64,000 bases of DNA from the NCBI GenBank assembly GCA_003213615.1, contig QCMQ01000001.1, positions 62,001-126,000 of the forward strand, read 5' to 3'. This document shows positions 18,080 through 26,803 of this stretch, one piece after another. The position numbers were made by a program, and so were the translations under genes. How positions within the stretch are numbered: the stretch's first letter is position 1; every line of letters begins with the position of its first letter. A model generated the notes under the pieces. That model was not told the DNA's origin and did no database searches. It worked only from the letters and a program-made list of their open reading frames with translations. The DNA is from Pelagibacteraceae bacterium AG-422-D23 (GTDB lineage Bacteria > Pseudomonadota > Alphaproteobacteria > Pelagibacterales > Pelagibacteraceae).

Positions 18080-18732
18080 TGAATGAAAGACAGAAAGCAA
18101 AAATTATTATTAAAACTTTAAATAAAATTTATCCAAAAGCGCCTGTTCCTCTTAAAAGTAAAAATACTTTCACTTTATTAATTTCTGTGCTGCTCTCTGC
18201 ACAATGTACCGATACAAATGTTAATAATGTAACAAAAGATATTTATCCTAAATATTATAAACCAGAACACTTTGTAAAATTAGGAAGAAAGAAAATTGAG
18301 AGGTTAATAAAAAAAATTGGTATTTTTAGAGTTAAAGCAAAAAGCATTTACTTAATGTCAAAACAAGTCTTAAAAAAACACAATGGTAAAATACCTAAGA
18401 CTTTCGAAGAACTTGAAAAACTACCTGGGGTAGGTCATAAAACAGCAAGCGTGGTAATGTCCCAAGGTTTTGGATTTCCGGCTTTTGCTGTTGATACTCA
18501 TATTCATAGACTTGCACAAAGATGGGGTTTAACAAGTGGAAAAAATGTAGTTCAAACTGAAAAAGATTTAAAAAGAATATTTCCTAAAAAAACATGGTCT
18601 AAACTTCATTTACAAATAATTTTTTATGGCAGAGAGTATTGTAAGGCAAGAGATTGTTATGGTTTAAGTTGCAAAATATGCACTACTTGCTACCCAAATA
18701 GAAAAAAACCTGTTATTACCAAAAAGGCTTAA
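18079..18732 (+). CDS. nth: Endonuclease III (Nth) with atypical cysteine spacing
   Basis: Base-excision DNA glycosylase/AP lyase for oxidised pyrimidines, 217 residues. The helix-hairpin-helix LPGVGHKTASVV carries the catalytic lysine, and the downstream AVDTHIHRLAQRWG contains the catalytic aspartate, so the active site is intact. The C-terminal iron-sulfur region reads CKARDCYGLSCKICTTC: five cysteines spaced C-x4-C-x4-C-x2-C-x2-C, not the textbook C-x6-C-x2-C-x5-C. A cluster is still possible with four of the five. It overlaps dapB by one base and is followed by the PfkB kinase after one base. Confidence 0.94.
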   Translation: MNERQKAKIIIKTLNKIYPKAPVPLKSKNTFTLLISVLLSAQCTDTNVNNVTKDIYPKYYKPEHFVKLGRKKIERLIKKIGIFRVKAKSIYLMSKQVLKKHNGKIPKTFEELEKLPGVGHKTASVVMSQGFGFPAFAVDTHIHRLAQRWGLTSGKNVVQTEKDLKRIFPKKTWSKLHLQIIFYGREYCKARDCYGLSCKICTTCYPNRKKPVITKKA

Positions 18733-18733
18733 T

Positions 18734-19663
18734 ATGAAAATTTTAGGAATAGGAAACGCAATAGTAGACGTCATTTGTAAAGTTGATGACAATTTTTTAG
18801 ATCAAAATAATCTTACAAAAAGTACGATGAAATTATTTTTTAATGAAAATGAATTTCAAAATTTATTAAATAACCTTAAAATTGAAAAAACTGTTTCTGG
18901 GGGTTCTGTTGCAAACTCAATAGTTGGTATATCTCAACTTGGTGATAAAGTTGGTTTCATAGGTAAAGTTTCAGATGATGAATTTGGCAGTAAATATGAA
19001 GATGGTTTAAAAAAAGAAAATGTTGAATATTTTTATACAAAAAAAAAGGAGGCATTACCAACAGGTACATGTTTAATTTTAGTCACTCCAGACTCTGAAA
19101 GGACGATGTGCACATTTTTAGGTACAGCAGGAAAAATTAATGAAAATGATGTTAGCACAGATGCAGTTAAAAAAAGTGAGATAATATTTTTAGAGGGTTA
19201 CTTGTGGGATGAAGGAGAACCGAAGAAAGCATTCGATAAAGCTATCAATAATGCAAATAAAGTAGCTATGTCACTCTCTGATTTATTTTGTGTAGATAGA
19301 CACAAATCTCATTTTTTAAACTTAGTTAAAAACAAGCTTGATATAACTTTTTCTAACGAACAAGAAATCACATCATTAACTGAAGCAAAAAATTTTGACG
19401 AGGTTATAAACTTTTCTAAACAACTTAATAAAATGGTTGTGGTAACCAGAGGTGAAAAAGGTGCAATCGCAGTTAATGGTGACGAAGTTTTTGAAAGTGA
19501 TATACAAAAAAATCTTAAAATAGTTGACCTTACAGGTGCAGGTGATCTTTTCGCTGCAGGATTTTTACATGGTTACATTAATAAATTGTCCACAAAAGAA
19601 TGTCTTGAAAAAGGTACAGAAATGTCATCAAAGGTAATACAGCAAATCGGAGCAAGACTTTAG
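18734..19663 (+). CDS. PfkB-family kinase, adenosine kinase-like
   Basis: Ribokinase-superfamily kinase of 309 residues phosphorylating a sugar or nucleoside hydroxyl. The N-terminal substrate-binding part contains SGGSVANSIVGISQLG near 56-71, and the C-terminal PfkB signature DLTGAGDLFAAGFLHG near 266-281 has the catalytic aspartate and anion hole. The ERTMCTFLGTAG segment resembles adenosine-kinase-like members common in alphaproteobacteria. The exact substrate cannot be decided from sequence; adenosine or a related nucleoside is the best guess. The gene ends 2 bases before the convergent arfA-like gene. Confidence 0.82.
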   Translation: MKILGIGNAIVDVICKVDDNFLDQNNLTKSTMKLFFNENEFQNLLNNLKIEKTVSGGSVANSIVGISQLGDKVGFIGKVSDDEFGSKYEDGLKKENVEYFYTKKKEALPTGTCLILVTPDSERTMCTFLGTAGKINENDVSTDAVKKSEIIFLEGYLWDEGEPKKAFDKAINNANKVAMSLSDLFCVDRHKSHFLNLVKNKLDITFSNEQEITSLTEAKNFDEVINFSKQLNKMVVVTRGEKGAIAVNGDEVFESDIQKNLKIVDLTGAGDLFAAGFLHGYINKLSTKECLEKGTEMSSKVIQQIGARL

Positions 19664-19665
19664 AT

Positions 19666-19785
19666 TTAATTTTTTTTTCTTTTGAAACTTCCTTTACCCT
19701 TTTTAGGCTTAACTATTTTTGGTTTATATTTTTTAGAAAATAAGTCTTTAGCTATAGGATTTTTTTTATTTGATTTGATAGCCAT
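19666..19785 (-). CDS. arfA: ArfA-like alternative ribosome-rescue factor (39 aa)
   Basis: A 39-codon gene. Residues 9-37 resemble the core of E. coli ArfA: NPIAKDLF corresponds to the AIEALLHDPLF region and KKGKGSFKRK at 28-37 to KKGKGSYMRK, the basic tail that enters the empty mRNA channel of a stalled ribosome. ArfA recruits release factor 2 to free ribosomes on mRNAs lacking a stop codon, as a backup to tmRNA. The E. coli gene encodes a longer unstable C-terminus that is normally removed; this one ends naturally after the basic motif. The ATG lies within the last codons of the upstream regulator gene, overlapping by 20 bases in another frame, so translation is probably coupled. Confidence 0.72.
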   Translation of the reverse strand: MAIKSNKKNPIAKDLFSKKYKPKIVKPKKGKGSFKRKKN

Positions 19786-20329
19786 CTTTTTTACTAATTA
19801 TAAATTCATTATCATTAAATGTATTTAAAATTTTTTTTCTTAATCGATAAATGTGAGTTTCAACAGTATGAGATTCAATATCAGAATGATAGCTCCAAAC
19901 TTTTTCTTGCAATTCATCAATACTAACTGGTTTATTTGATTTAGATAAATAAGTGATTGTATTAATTTCTTTTTCAGTCAACTTTAGCTTATTATCATTT
20001 ATTAAAATTTCTCTTGAATTTAGGTCGATTGTATAATTTTTTACTTTAAGTTCTGATTGGTTGTTAAATTGATTCTTTAAAAATTCAATATTTATCTTTT
20101 CAACTAATTTTAAAATATTAATTGGTGCAATATCTAGAACAAATTGATTACCAATATCTAAGTATCTTTTATTTGTTAGAATTAAATAATTATTTAAATT
20201 ATTAATTTTTTTATTTAAAGATTTTTCGCTTTCTGCAAGGGTAATCTTAAAACTTAAATCTAAATCAAGTTCTTCAAGAATATGATATAATCTACTAAAC
20301 TTGTATATTATTAAATTCTGATTACTCAC
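19766..20329 (-). CDS. OmpR/PhoB-type winged-helix protein with degenerate receiver-like domain
   Basis: DNA-binding protein whose C-terminal 90 residues form an OmpR/PhoB-type winged helix (KLTEKEINTITYLSK, then HTVETHIYRLRKKI as the recognition helix, then IISKKDGYQIK as the wing). The N-terminal about 95 residues look receiver-like in length, but I see no conserved phosphorylated aspartate, so control by a histidine kinase is doubtful. The start is set at GTG 20329 (187 residues); an ATG at 20377 is in frame but would overlap the divergent transpeptidase gene by 36 bases and adds residues unlike a receiver start. Its targets are unknown. The ArfA-like gene follows with overlap. Confidence 0.72.
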   Translation of the reverse strand: MSNQNLIIYKFSRLYHILEELDLDLSFKITLAESEKSLNKKINNLNNYLILTNKRYLDIGNQFVLDIAPINILKLVEKINIEFLKNQFNNQSELKVKNYTIDLNSREILINDNKLKLTEKEINTITYLSKSNKPVSIDELQEKVWSYHSDIESHTVETHIYRLRKKILNTFNDNEFIISKKDGYQIK

Positions 20330-20341
20330 GATAAAGAGAAT

Positions 20342-20836
20342 ATGACAATTTTTATAAAAAATAAACACACTCTTCAAATAGATGAATTTAAATTTAAGTG
20401 TTGTATTGGGAAAAATGGATCTACATTAAACAAAAAAGAGGGGGACAAAAAAACACCTAGAGGGACTTTTGAAATTGAAAATCTTTATTACAGGAAAGAT
20501 CGTAAAGAAAAACCATCAACTTTTCTTAAATGTATTGAAATAAAAAAAAATATGGCTTGGTGTGATGATATTCGTTTTCCGAAAAAATATAACAAACTTA
20601 TTAAAATTGAAAAAACTATCAAACATGAAAAATTAAAAAGAGAAGACTTCAAATATGATTTGTTAATCCCTATTAAGTATAATTATAAAAAGCCTACTAC
20701 TGGCTTAGGTAGCTGCATTTTTATTCACCTAACTAAAGATTTCAAACCTACTGCAGGATGTATTGCTTTGAAGGAAAAAGATTTTTTAATTATGCTTAAA
20801 TTAATTAAAAAAAAAACAAAAATAAAAATTTATTAA
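20342..20836 (+). CDS. L,D-transpeptidase (YkuD)-like protein
   Basis: A 164-residue protein with a YkuD catalytic core: GDKKTPRGTFEI near 35-44, then FIHL with His129 and TAGCIALKEKD with the nucleophile Cys140, close to the HGT...SxGCIR pattern. Such enzymes make or edit 3-3 cross-links in peptidoglycan or attach proteins to it. No signal peptide or membrane segment is visible, which is typical of a small cytosol-predicted YkuD subfamily in proteobacteria whose role is not clear to me. An AAAGAGAA ribosome binding site precedes ATG 20342. The stop codon shares TTAA with the convergent yggS-type gene. Confidence 0.78.
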   Translation: MTIFIKNKHTLQIDEFKFKCCIGKNGSTLNKKEGDKKTPRGTFEIENLYYRKDRKEKPSTFLKCIEIKKNMAWCDDIRFPKKYNKLIKIEKTIKHEKLKREDFKYDLLIPIKYNYKKPTTGLGSCIFIHLTKDFKPTAGCIALKEKDFLIMLKLIKKKTKIKIY

Positions 20837-21492
20837 AATCTCTGACCAAAAATACTAGATCCAACTCTAACAAATGTTGATGAGTGTTTAGCTGCCAAAA
20901 GAAAATCTGAAGACATTCCCATACTTAGATCCATAAAACCAAAAGTTTTATTTAATTTATTCATCTCCTCAAAATAACTTTCTGGGTCAATATTAACCGG
21001 TGGAATACACATCAAGCCTATTATATCTAATCCAATCTCTTTAGAATAAAAAACGAGCTTTTCCAGCTCATTTTTATTAACACCAGATTTTTGATTTTCA
21101 TCACCAATGTTCACCTGCAAAAATACTTTAATTTTTTTATTTATTTTATTTTGTTCATCTGAAATTTTTTTGGCAATTTTTATATTATCGACTGAATGAA
21201 TGTAGTCAAATATTTGAACTGCAAACTTTACTTTGTTTGTTTGTAGTTTACCAACCATGTGTAATTTAACTTGTGAATTTTTTTTTTTAATTTCTGACCA
21301 TTTTTCAACTGCCTCTTGAACTTTATTTTCTCCAAAATCAATATGGCCATGTTCTATAAGCGGCAAAATTTTATCGATTTTAAAAGTTTTGGATATTGCA
21401 ACAATTTTAGGTTTATTATTAATCTTTAATTTATCGAGATAAATTTTAATATTATTCTCGATATTTAATAAATTTTTTACAGTATTATGCAT
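20833..21492 (-). CDS. PLP homeostasis protein (YggS/PROSC family)
   Basis: Single-domain alanine-racemase-like TIM barrel that binds pyridoxal phosphate and buffers its level in the cytoplasm. The PLP lysine is in KPKIVAISKTFKIDKI, followed by FGENKVQEAVEKW, and near the C-terminus LSMGMSSDFLLAAKHSSTFVRVGSSIFG binds the phosphate. ATG 21492 is chosen since HNTVKNLLNIENNIKIYL is a normal start helix; the in-frame ATG 22 codons upstream would add a hydrophobic segment not found in the family. The chosen start codon forms the palindrome ATGCAT with the start of the divergent ThiE-like gene. Protein length 219 residues. Confidence 0.9.
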   Translation of the reverse strand: MHNTVKNLLNIENNIKIYLDKLKINNKPKIVAISKTFKIDKILPLIEHGHIDFGENKVQEAVEKWSEIKKKNSQVKLHMVGKLQTNKVKFAVQIFDYIHSVDNIKIAKKISDEQNKINKKIKVFLQVNIGDENQKSGVNKNELEKLVFYSKEIGLDIIGLMCIPPVNIDPESYFEEMNKLNKTFGFMDLSMGMSSDFLLAAKHSSTFVRVGSSIFGQRF

Positions 21493-22011
21493 ATAGATAT
21501 GAAATATTACTTTATAAATAAATTTGAAACAAATAATATCGATAAACAGGATAAGCACACGGTTATTATTTATAGAAATTATTCCTCAAAAATAGTGAAG
21601 GAAGAACTTATTTTAAAAATTAGAAATTATTGTAAAAAAAAAGGAATTAAATTCTATTTGTCAAATAATATTAAACTTGCAATTAAACTTAATTTAGATG
21701 GAGTATACATTCCGTCTTTCAACAAAAGTACAAAACATTTAGCTCATTCTTTCAAAAAAGATTTTAATATTGTTGGATCTGCTCATAATATAAGAGAAAT
21801 AAGAATTAAAGAAAATCAAAATGTTAAAAAAATTTTTTTGTCATCTTTGTTTAAAAAAAATAAAAATTATCTAGGGATCAACAGATTTAAGGTTCTAGCT
21901 AAACTAACAAAAAAAAGTATTGTATCTTTAGGTGGAATTTCAAAGAATAACCAAAAAAAACTTTCTCTTTTAAATCAATCTGATTTCGCAGGTATATCCT
22001 TTTTTGAATAA
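21487..22011 (+). CDS. ThiE/TenI-like thiamine phosphate synthase-fold protein
   Basis: A 174-residue TIM-barrel protein of the thiamine phosphate synthase/TenI group, shorter than the usual 200-220. Recognisable pieces are LDGVYIPSF, IVGSAHNIREI (the GxSxH position) and SIVSLGGISKNN at the C-terminus, corresponding to the ALGGI motif. The SSLFKKNKNYLGINRFK segment matches alphaproteobacterial homologues located next to the PLP homeostasis gene. Several canonical ThiE pyrophosphate-binding residues are not evident, so catalysis in thiamine synthesis is uncertain. Start ATG 21487; a second ATG at 21499 is possible and would remove the start-codon overlap with the divergent gene. Confidence 0.72.
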   Translation: MHIDMKYYFINKFETNNIDKQDKHTVIIYRNYSSKIVKEELILKIRNYCKKKGIKFYLSNNIKLAIKLNLDGVYIPSFNKSTKHLAHSFKKDFNIVGSAHNIREIRIKENQNVKKIFLSSLFKKNKNYLGINRFKVLAKLTKKSIVSLGGISKNNQKKLSLLNQSDFAGISFFE

Positions 22012-22041
22012 AAAAAAGGCCCCTTAAAAGGGGCCCTTTTT
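22011..22041. terminator. Bidirectional intrinsic terminator between ThiE-like gene and porin
   Basis: Perfect inverted repeat GGCCCCTT (22018-22025), loop AA, AAGGGGCC (22028-22035), flanked by a run of seven A on the left and C plus five T on the right. It can act as a Rho-independent terminator for the plus-strand ThiE-like gene and, read on the minus strand, for the porin. It is one of only two GC-rich terminators seen in the window. Confidence 0.92.
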
Positions 22042-22062
22042 AAAATTTAGATTCTAATTAAA

Positions 22063-23034
22063 TTAGAATGCAAATACTAATGCGATTTCGTAACCTTCTC
22101 TGTCAGTTCCATTCACACCTGCTACGCTAGTAGTTTCGTTGAATGCAGCTTTAATAGAAGTTCCACCCATAGTATATGAAGCAGAGAAACCTTCAGATTC
22201 CTGGTCAGATGTAGAAGATCCAAGATCTAATTCATGCTCACCATAAGATACTGAGAAGTCATCAGTAATGGCATAAGAAATACCAAAAGATGTACTGTCA
22301 TCATCTTCAGTTGCAGTTGGACCATCAGCTTCTGATGCTTGGTAACCTACTGTGATTGGACCAGTTGCATAAGTCACAAACATTGTAGACTCATCAATGC
22401 CGTTCACGTTTGCTCCACCACCAGTTGTTGGTTGGTCAACTTCACCTACTGCATAACCTAATGTTAAACCTTCAACCATTTCTGGAGAATATTTAACACC
22501 CATATCAGTGTATGCATTAGCATTAGAAGCTGCTACGTCTTGTGAAGAATACGCAACATGCGCAGTTAAACCTGGCATTAACTCAGGAGAGTTATATCTC
22601 CATAAATCATTACCAGTACCTGCACCATTAATAACTAAGTTACCAGTTACTAATGCAAATGACTCTTCGTATGCAGTTGGCATCATGTCATCAAAACCAC
22701 CCATTACAGTACTTCCGCCGTGTGCAGAAAAAATTACTGTACCTAGAGAGTCATGACCGATTGTTAAACTTTGGCTGTCAAAGTCACCACCAGCTCCACC
22801 TGAAGCATCACCATCTAATTCTAAAGATGTAGTGATTGATAAACCACCGTCAGTTTCTCCTGAAACTTTGAAAGTGATACTATCATTTTGGTAGTAAGTA
22901 GACTTACCAGTCTCGTCGCCTGAAGTTATAGCAACAGATGCTCCTCCAGACATTGTTATTTCAGCAGCATGTGCTGAAACAGCAACTAGTGAACCAGCTA
23001 ATGCTGATAAACCAATTTTTTTAAAGTTGTTCAT
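22063..23034 (-). CDS. Outer-membrane porin
   Basis: General diffusion porin of 323 residues. The signal peptide (about 1-23, ending SAHA before AEITMSG) is followed by a Gly-, Asp- and Ser-rich beta-barrel sequence with alternating hydrophobic strands and a terminal YEIALVFAF, whose final phenylalanine is the usual BAM recognition signal. Sequence style matches alphaproteobacterial Gram-negative porins. Base composition is clearly less AT-rich than the surroundings and a strong AGGAG ribosome binding site precedes it, both pointing to very high expression. It is monocistronic: a terminator at 22011-22041 downstream and a 211-base divergent spacer upstream. Confidence 0.9.
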   Translation of the reverse strand: MNNFKKIGLSALAGSLVAVSAHAAEITMSGGASVAITSGDETGKSTYYQNDSITFKVSGETDGGLSITTSLELDGDASGGAGGDFDSQSLTIGHDSLGTVIFSAHGGSTVMGGFDDMMPTAYEESFALVTGNLVINGAGTGNDLWRYNSPELMPGLTAHVAYSSQDVAASNANAYTDMGVKYSPEMVEGLTLGYAVGEVDQPTTGGGANVNGIDESTMFVTYATGPITVGYQASEADGPTATEDDDSTSFGISYAITDDFSVSYGEHELDLGSSTSDQESEGFSASYTMGGTSIKAAFNETTSVAGVNGTDREGYEIALVFAF

Positions 23035-23042
23035 ATTAATTA

Positions 23043-23048
23043 CTCCTT
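23043..23048 (-). promoter_or_regulatory. Strong Shine-Dalgarno site of the porin
   Basis: The minus strand reads AAGGAG here, 8 bases before the porin ATG at 23034. Most genes in this window have weak purine-rich sites or none, so this near-consensus site stands out and fits a highly translated outer-membrane protein. Confidence 0.75.
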
Positions 23049-23245
23049 TAATTGAATGTTAATTATTAATAATAAACATGCCTTAATTATCATTTTTTAG
23101 TGTTTTATATTGAAAAATAGGTTTAATTAGCTATATTTTTATAGAGTGTTGTATTTTTATCACATATAAAATCGTATATTTTAAGTTTTTCTCGAATATT
23201 TTCAATTATTGTATATTAATTCTGATTTTAAATTAAGATTCAATA
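23049..23245. other. Divergent promoter region, porin / DUF3576 lipoprotein
   Basis: One of the three longest gene-free stretches of the window, about 200 bases and extremely AT-rich. It must carry the porin promoter (minus) and the promoter of the lipoprotein-leuS-lptE-holA run (plus). Several TATAAT-like hexamers are present on both strands, but none pairs convincingly with a -35 element, and no operator palindrome is clear. Confidence 0.4.
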
Positions 23246-23797
23246 ATGTTCATCTTTACTAAAAAATTCACAATAATCGCCCTATTTTTAAGCCTATTAT
23301 TAAATGCATGCACAAAACTTCCTGGCGGCGATGCGAGAAAAAACCCTCCAAATCCAGATGCAAGAGTTAAAAAAAACTTAGAGGAGGGAAAAGGTTTTAG
23401 ATTGGATAGTGCTTTTAAAGGTAGTGGATCAACCAATTTTGAATTTGCTTCTTCAAATGAACTATGGAGAGCTTCTCTTGATACTATTGATTTTATGCCT
23501 TTGTTATCAGCCAATTACAGTGGTGGAATTATTATAACTGACTGGTACTCAGAAAATAATCAAGATTCAATTAAGATAACATTAAGATTTTTAAGTAATG
23601 AAATTAGAGCGGATGCGCTCAATATCAAAGTTTTTTATAAAAGATGTAACTCGATGATGAATTGCACAATATCTGAAAGAGATAGTGACCTAAAAAAAGA
23701 GTTACAAAAAGAAATTTTAAAAAAAGCTGCGGTCTATAAAAAACAAACTAAAGATAAAAATTTCAAACCATACGAAGTAACAGACCTGAAAAATTAA
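23246..23797 (+). CDS. DUF3576-type lipoprotein
   Basis: A 183-residue exported lipoprotein. The signal peptide ends in the lipobox LNAC around residues 19-22. The mature part contains [30 protein letters not shown] and a C-terminal FKPYEVTDL, features I associate with the alphaproteobacterial DUF3576 family that commonly lies just upstream of leuS. The function is unknown; position suggests an envelope role together with LptE. It precedes leuS by 10 bases and starts the operon-like run leuS-lptE-holA. Confidence 0.78.
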   Translation: MFIFTKKFTIIALFLSLLLNACTKLPGGDARKNPPNPDARVKKNLEEGKGFRLDSAFKGSGSTNFEFASSNELWRASLDTIDFMPLLSANYSGGIIITDWYSENNQDSIKITLRFLSNEIRADALNIKVFYKRCNSMMNCTISERDSDLKKELQKEILKKAAVYKKQTKDKNFKPYEVTDLKN

Positions 23798-23807
23798 AAT
23801 ATTTGTC

Positions 23808-26342
23808 GTGGAAAGATATAATTTCAAAGTAATAGAGGAAAAATGGCAAAGATACTGGGAAGAAAAAAAAGTCTTTAAGACAAAGACAGATAAATCTAAA
23901 AAAAAATTTTATTGCCTAGAAATGTTCCCGTATCCATCTGGAAAAATACATATGGGACACGTGAGAAATTACACTATAGGTGATGTTTTAGCTCGTTTTA
24001 AATCACTTCAAGGTTTTAATGTTCTACATCCCATGGGTTGGGACTCGTTTGGAATGCCAGCAGAAAATGCAGCCAAGCAAAATAATTTAGATCCTAAAAT
24101 TTGGACTGAAAGCAATATTTCCAACATGAAACTACAGTTAAAAAAACTTGGATTGTCTATTGATTGGGAACGAGAAATATCTACTTGTTCAGAAGATTAT
24201 TACAGGCATCAACAAAATTTTTTTTTAGAATTATACAAAAAAAAACTTGTCTATAGAAAAGAAAATTATGTCAATTGGGATCCTGTTGATGAAACTGTTC
24301 TTGCAAACGAACAGGTTATAGATGGAAGAGGTTGGCGTTCGGGCGCAGTAGTTGAAAGAAAAAAATTAAGCCAGTGGTTTTTCAATATATCTAAATTTTC
24401 ACAAGAATTATTAGATGGTTTAGAAAAATTAGATAATTGGCCTAACAAAGTTAAAACTATGCAGAAAAATTGGATCGGAAAATCCTTTGGGTGTGAAATT
24501 GACTTTAAGATAGAGGGCAATCTGTCTGTTGATAGCGTTAAATGCTTTACTACAAGGCCGGACACCTTATTTGGTTTTTCATTTTTAGCATTATCAATAG
24601 ATCATGAAATTTCAAAATTTTATAAGAATGATGAAAGTTTTCAAAAGTTTAAAAATGAATGTTCAAAGACGGGCACAACAGAAGAAGCTATAGCTATTGC
24701 AGAAAAAATAGGTTTTAAAACTAATCTTTTTGCTATTAATCCTTTTGATACTTCGGAGAAAGTTCCAGTTTATTTTGCAAACTTTGTACTAATTGATTAT
24801 GGTTTTGGCGCTGTATTTGGCTGTCCTGCTCACGACCAAAGAGATTTTGATTTTGCAAAAAAATATAATCTTCAAATCAAAACTGTCGTAAGACCTAAAG
24901 ACTCAGATGAAAATTTTAAAGCAAAAGATGAAGCCTATTCTGGTCCAGGAATAATAATAAATTCAAAATTTTTAAACGGTCTTCAGGCACCAGAAAATTC
25001 TGTATTAGAAACAATTAAAATTTTAGAACAAAAAAATTTAGGTAAGAAAAAAATTAATTTTAGATTAAAAGATTGGGGTGTTTCTAGACAGAGATATTGG
25101 GGTTGCCCTATACCAATATTATACGATGAAAACGGAGAACCACATCCAGTAGAAAAAGAAATGTTACCAGTAAAATTGCCAGAAAACATAAATTTAAATG
25201 TTAAAGGTAATCCACTTGATAATGAAAAAAAATGGAAAGAAATAGAAATTGCTGGAAAAAAATTTACAAGAGAAACTGACACTTTAGATACCTTTGTGTG
25301 TTCTTCTTGGTATTATTTAAGATTTTGCTCTCCTAAAAATTTAGATTATGGATACGATATAAATGATATTAATTATTGGATGCCTGTTGACCAATATATT
25401 GGTGGTGTAGAACATGCAATATTACATTTACTTTATTCCAGATTTTTTATGAGGGCGCTATCATATGAAAATGAAAATCTTAATCTATTTGAACCTTTTG
25501 AAGGTCTATTTACACAAGGAATGGTTTGCCATGAAACATATAAAGATCCAGATAACAATTGGGTAAGTCCAGAGGAGATAGAAACTATTAACGGGAAAAA
25601 ATATTTAAAAAATGATAATTCAAAAATGATTACTGTTGGTTCATCAGAGTCAATGTCAAAATCTAAAAAAAATACAATAGATCCTGAAAGTATAATATCA
25701 AACTATGGAGCTGATGCTGCAAGACTATTTATCTTATCAGATAGTCCACCAGAAAAAGATGTACAATGGTCTGACGAAGGGATTAATTCTTCCCATAAAT
25801 TTATTCAAAAGCTTTGGATTTTAAATGCAAACATCTTAAATGAAATAAAAAAAAATCACTCAAAAGATGATGAAGACGAATTAACAAAAGAAACAAACAA
25901 GTTTATAAAAAAAATAACTGAAAATTTAGAAAATTTTAGCTACAATAAAATAGTAGCTAATCTTTATGAGATTTACAGTTTTTTAGTTAAAGAAATTAAA
26001 AAAAAATACCAAAAAGAAACTATTCTTAACAATTATGAAAAAATCCTTGTTGCAATCATGCCTATAATACCTCACTTTTCAAACGAATGTTTAAGTATAA
26101 TAAATAAAAAAAATTTAGAATGGCCAAAATATGATGACTCTTTATTGAAAGAGGAAAAAGTTAACATAGTAGTTCAAATCAATGGAAGAAAACGAGAAAT
26201 TCTTAATACTTTGCCTGATATCTCAGAGGAAAATTTATTTGAAATTATAAGTAAAAATGAAACACTTAATAAATACTTAAATAATCAAATTATAAAAAGA
26301 AAAATTTATATTAAAAACAAATTAATTAATATTATTTTATAA
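23808..26342 (+). CDS. leuS: Leucyl-tRNA synthetase
   Basis: Class Ia synthetase charging tRNA-Leu, 844 residues, full length. The HIGH motif is in [15 protein letters not shown] near residues 37-51; the editing (CP1) domain includes [11 protein letters not shown], with the threonines that bind misacylated amino acid; the KMSKS loop is [10 protein letters not shown] near 610. A C-terminal anticodon and tail domain follow. The start codon is GTG at 23808; [17 protein letters not shown] is the normal family start, so this is well supported. Followed by lptE after 2 bases. Confidence 0.97.
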   Translation: MERYNFKVIEEKWQRYWEEKKVFKTKTDKSKKKFYCLEMFPYPSGKIHMGHVRNYTIGDVLARFKSLQGFNVLHPMGWDSFGMPAENAAKQNNLDPKIWTESNISNMKLQLKKLGLSIDWEREISTCSEDYYRHQQNFFLELYKKKLVYRKENYVNWDPVDETVLANEQVIDGRGWRSGAVVERKKLSQWFFNISKFSQELLDGLEKLDNWPNKVKTMQKNWIGKSFGCEIDFKIEGNLSVDSVKCFTTRPDTLFGFSFLALSIDHEISKFYKNDESFQKFKNECSKTGTTEEAIAIAEKIGFKTNLFAINPFDTSEKVPVYFANFVLIDYGFGAVFGCPAHDQRDFDFAKKYNLQIKTVVRPKDSDENFKAKDEAYSGPGIIINSKFLNGLQAPENSVLETIKILEQKNLGKKKINFRLKDWGVSRQRYWGCPIPILYDENGEPHPVEKEMLPVKLPENINLNVKGNPLDNEKKWKEIEIAGKKFTRETDTLDTFVCSSWYYLRFCSPKNLDYGYDINDINYWMPVDQYIGGVEHAILHLLYSRFFMRALSYENENLNLFEPFEGLFTQGMVCHETYKDPDNNWVSPEEIETINGKKYLKNDNSKMITVGSSESMSKSKKNTIDPESIISNYGADAARLFILSDSPPEKDVQWSDEGINSSHKFIQKLWILNANILNEIKKNHSKDDEDELTKETNKFIKKITENLENFSYNKIVANLYEIYSFLVKEIKKKYQKETILNNYEKILVAIMPIIPHFSNECLSIINKKNLEWPKYDDSLLKEEKVNIVVQINGRKREILNTLPDISEENLFEIISKNETLNKYLNNQIIKRKIYIKNKLINIIL

Positions 26343-26344
26343 AT

Positions 26345-26803
26345 ATGATAAAAAAAAATTTTATTTACTTATGTTGTGTAATAATTTTAAGTAGTTGTGG
26401 CTTTTCACCAATTTATAATTCATCTAAAAATAATAATTTTAATTTGGAAATTGTAGAACTTTCAGGCGATAGAGATACCTATAATCTTATTAAAAATAAT
26501 TTAATAAGAAATTCAAATAATGATGCAACTGTGAAATACCAAATTCGTATAAATACAGTTTATAACAAAAAAAGTATTGCAAAAGATACTACAGGAAAAA
26601 CAACTGATTATAGAATTGAAATGAAAATCAATTTTTTAATTGAGAATGTAGAAGTGTCTAGAAAATTAAGTTTATATGAAACATTTGATTATAAAAATAT
26701 TAATGACTCTGTTGAATTATTAAAATATGAAAATTCAATTAAACAAAACATTGCAAATATAGCAGTTGAAAAACTAATTTCACAATTAACGAGACTAGAA
26801 TGA
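26345..26803 (+). CDS. lptE: LPS-assembly lipoprotein LptE
   Basis: Outer-membrane lipoprotein that plugs and assembles the LptD barrel, which inserts lipopolysaccharide in the outer leaflet. The 152 residues start with a signal peptide and lipobox LSSC (cysteine near residue 18), then the characteristic GFSPIY. The remaining alpha/beta sequence is weakly conserved, as in the family. The position between leuS and holA is the same as in many proteobacteria. The last codons overlap the holA start (ATGA). Confidence 0.9.
   Translation: MIKKNFIYLCCVIILSSCGFSPIYNSSKNNNFNLEIVELSGDRDTYNLIKNNLIRNSNNDATVKYQIRINTVYNKKSIAKDTTGKTTDYRIEMKINFLIENVEVSRKLSLYETFDYKNINDSVELLKYENSIKQNIANIAVEKLISQLTRLE

Noticed and set aside
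21493-21558. N-terminal membrane segment on the PLP homeostasis protein
   Set aside because: The hydrophobic extension comes from reading antisense to the ThiE-like gene; the family is cytosolic and starts at the ATG at 21492.
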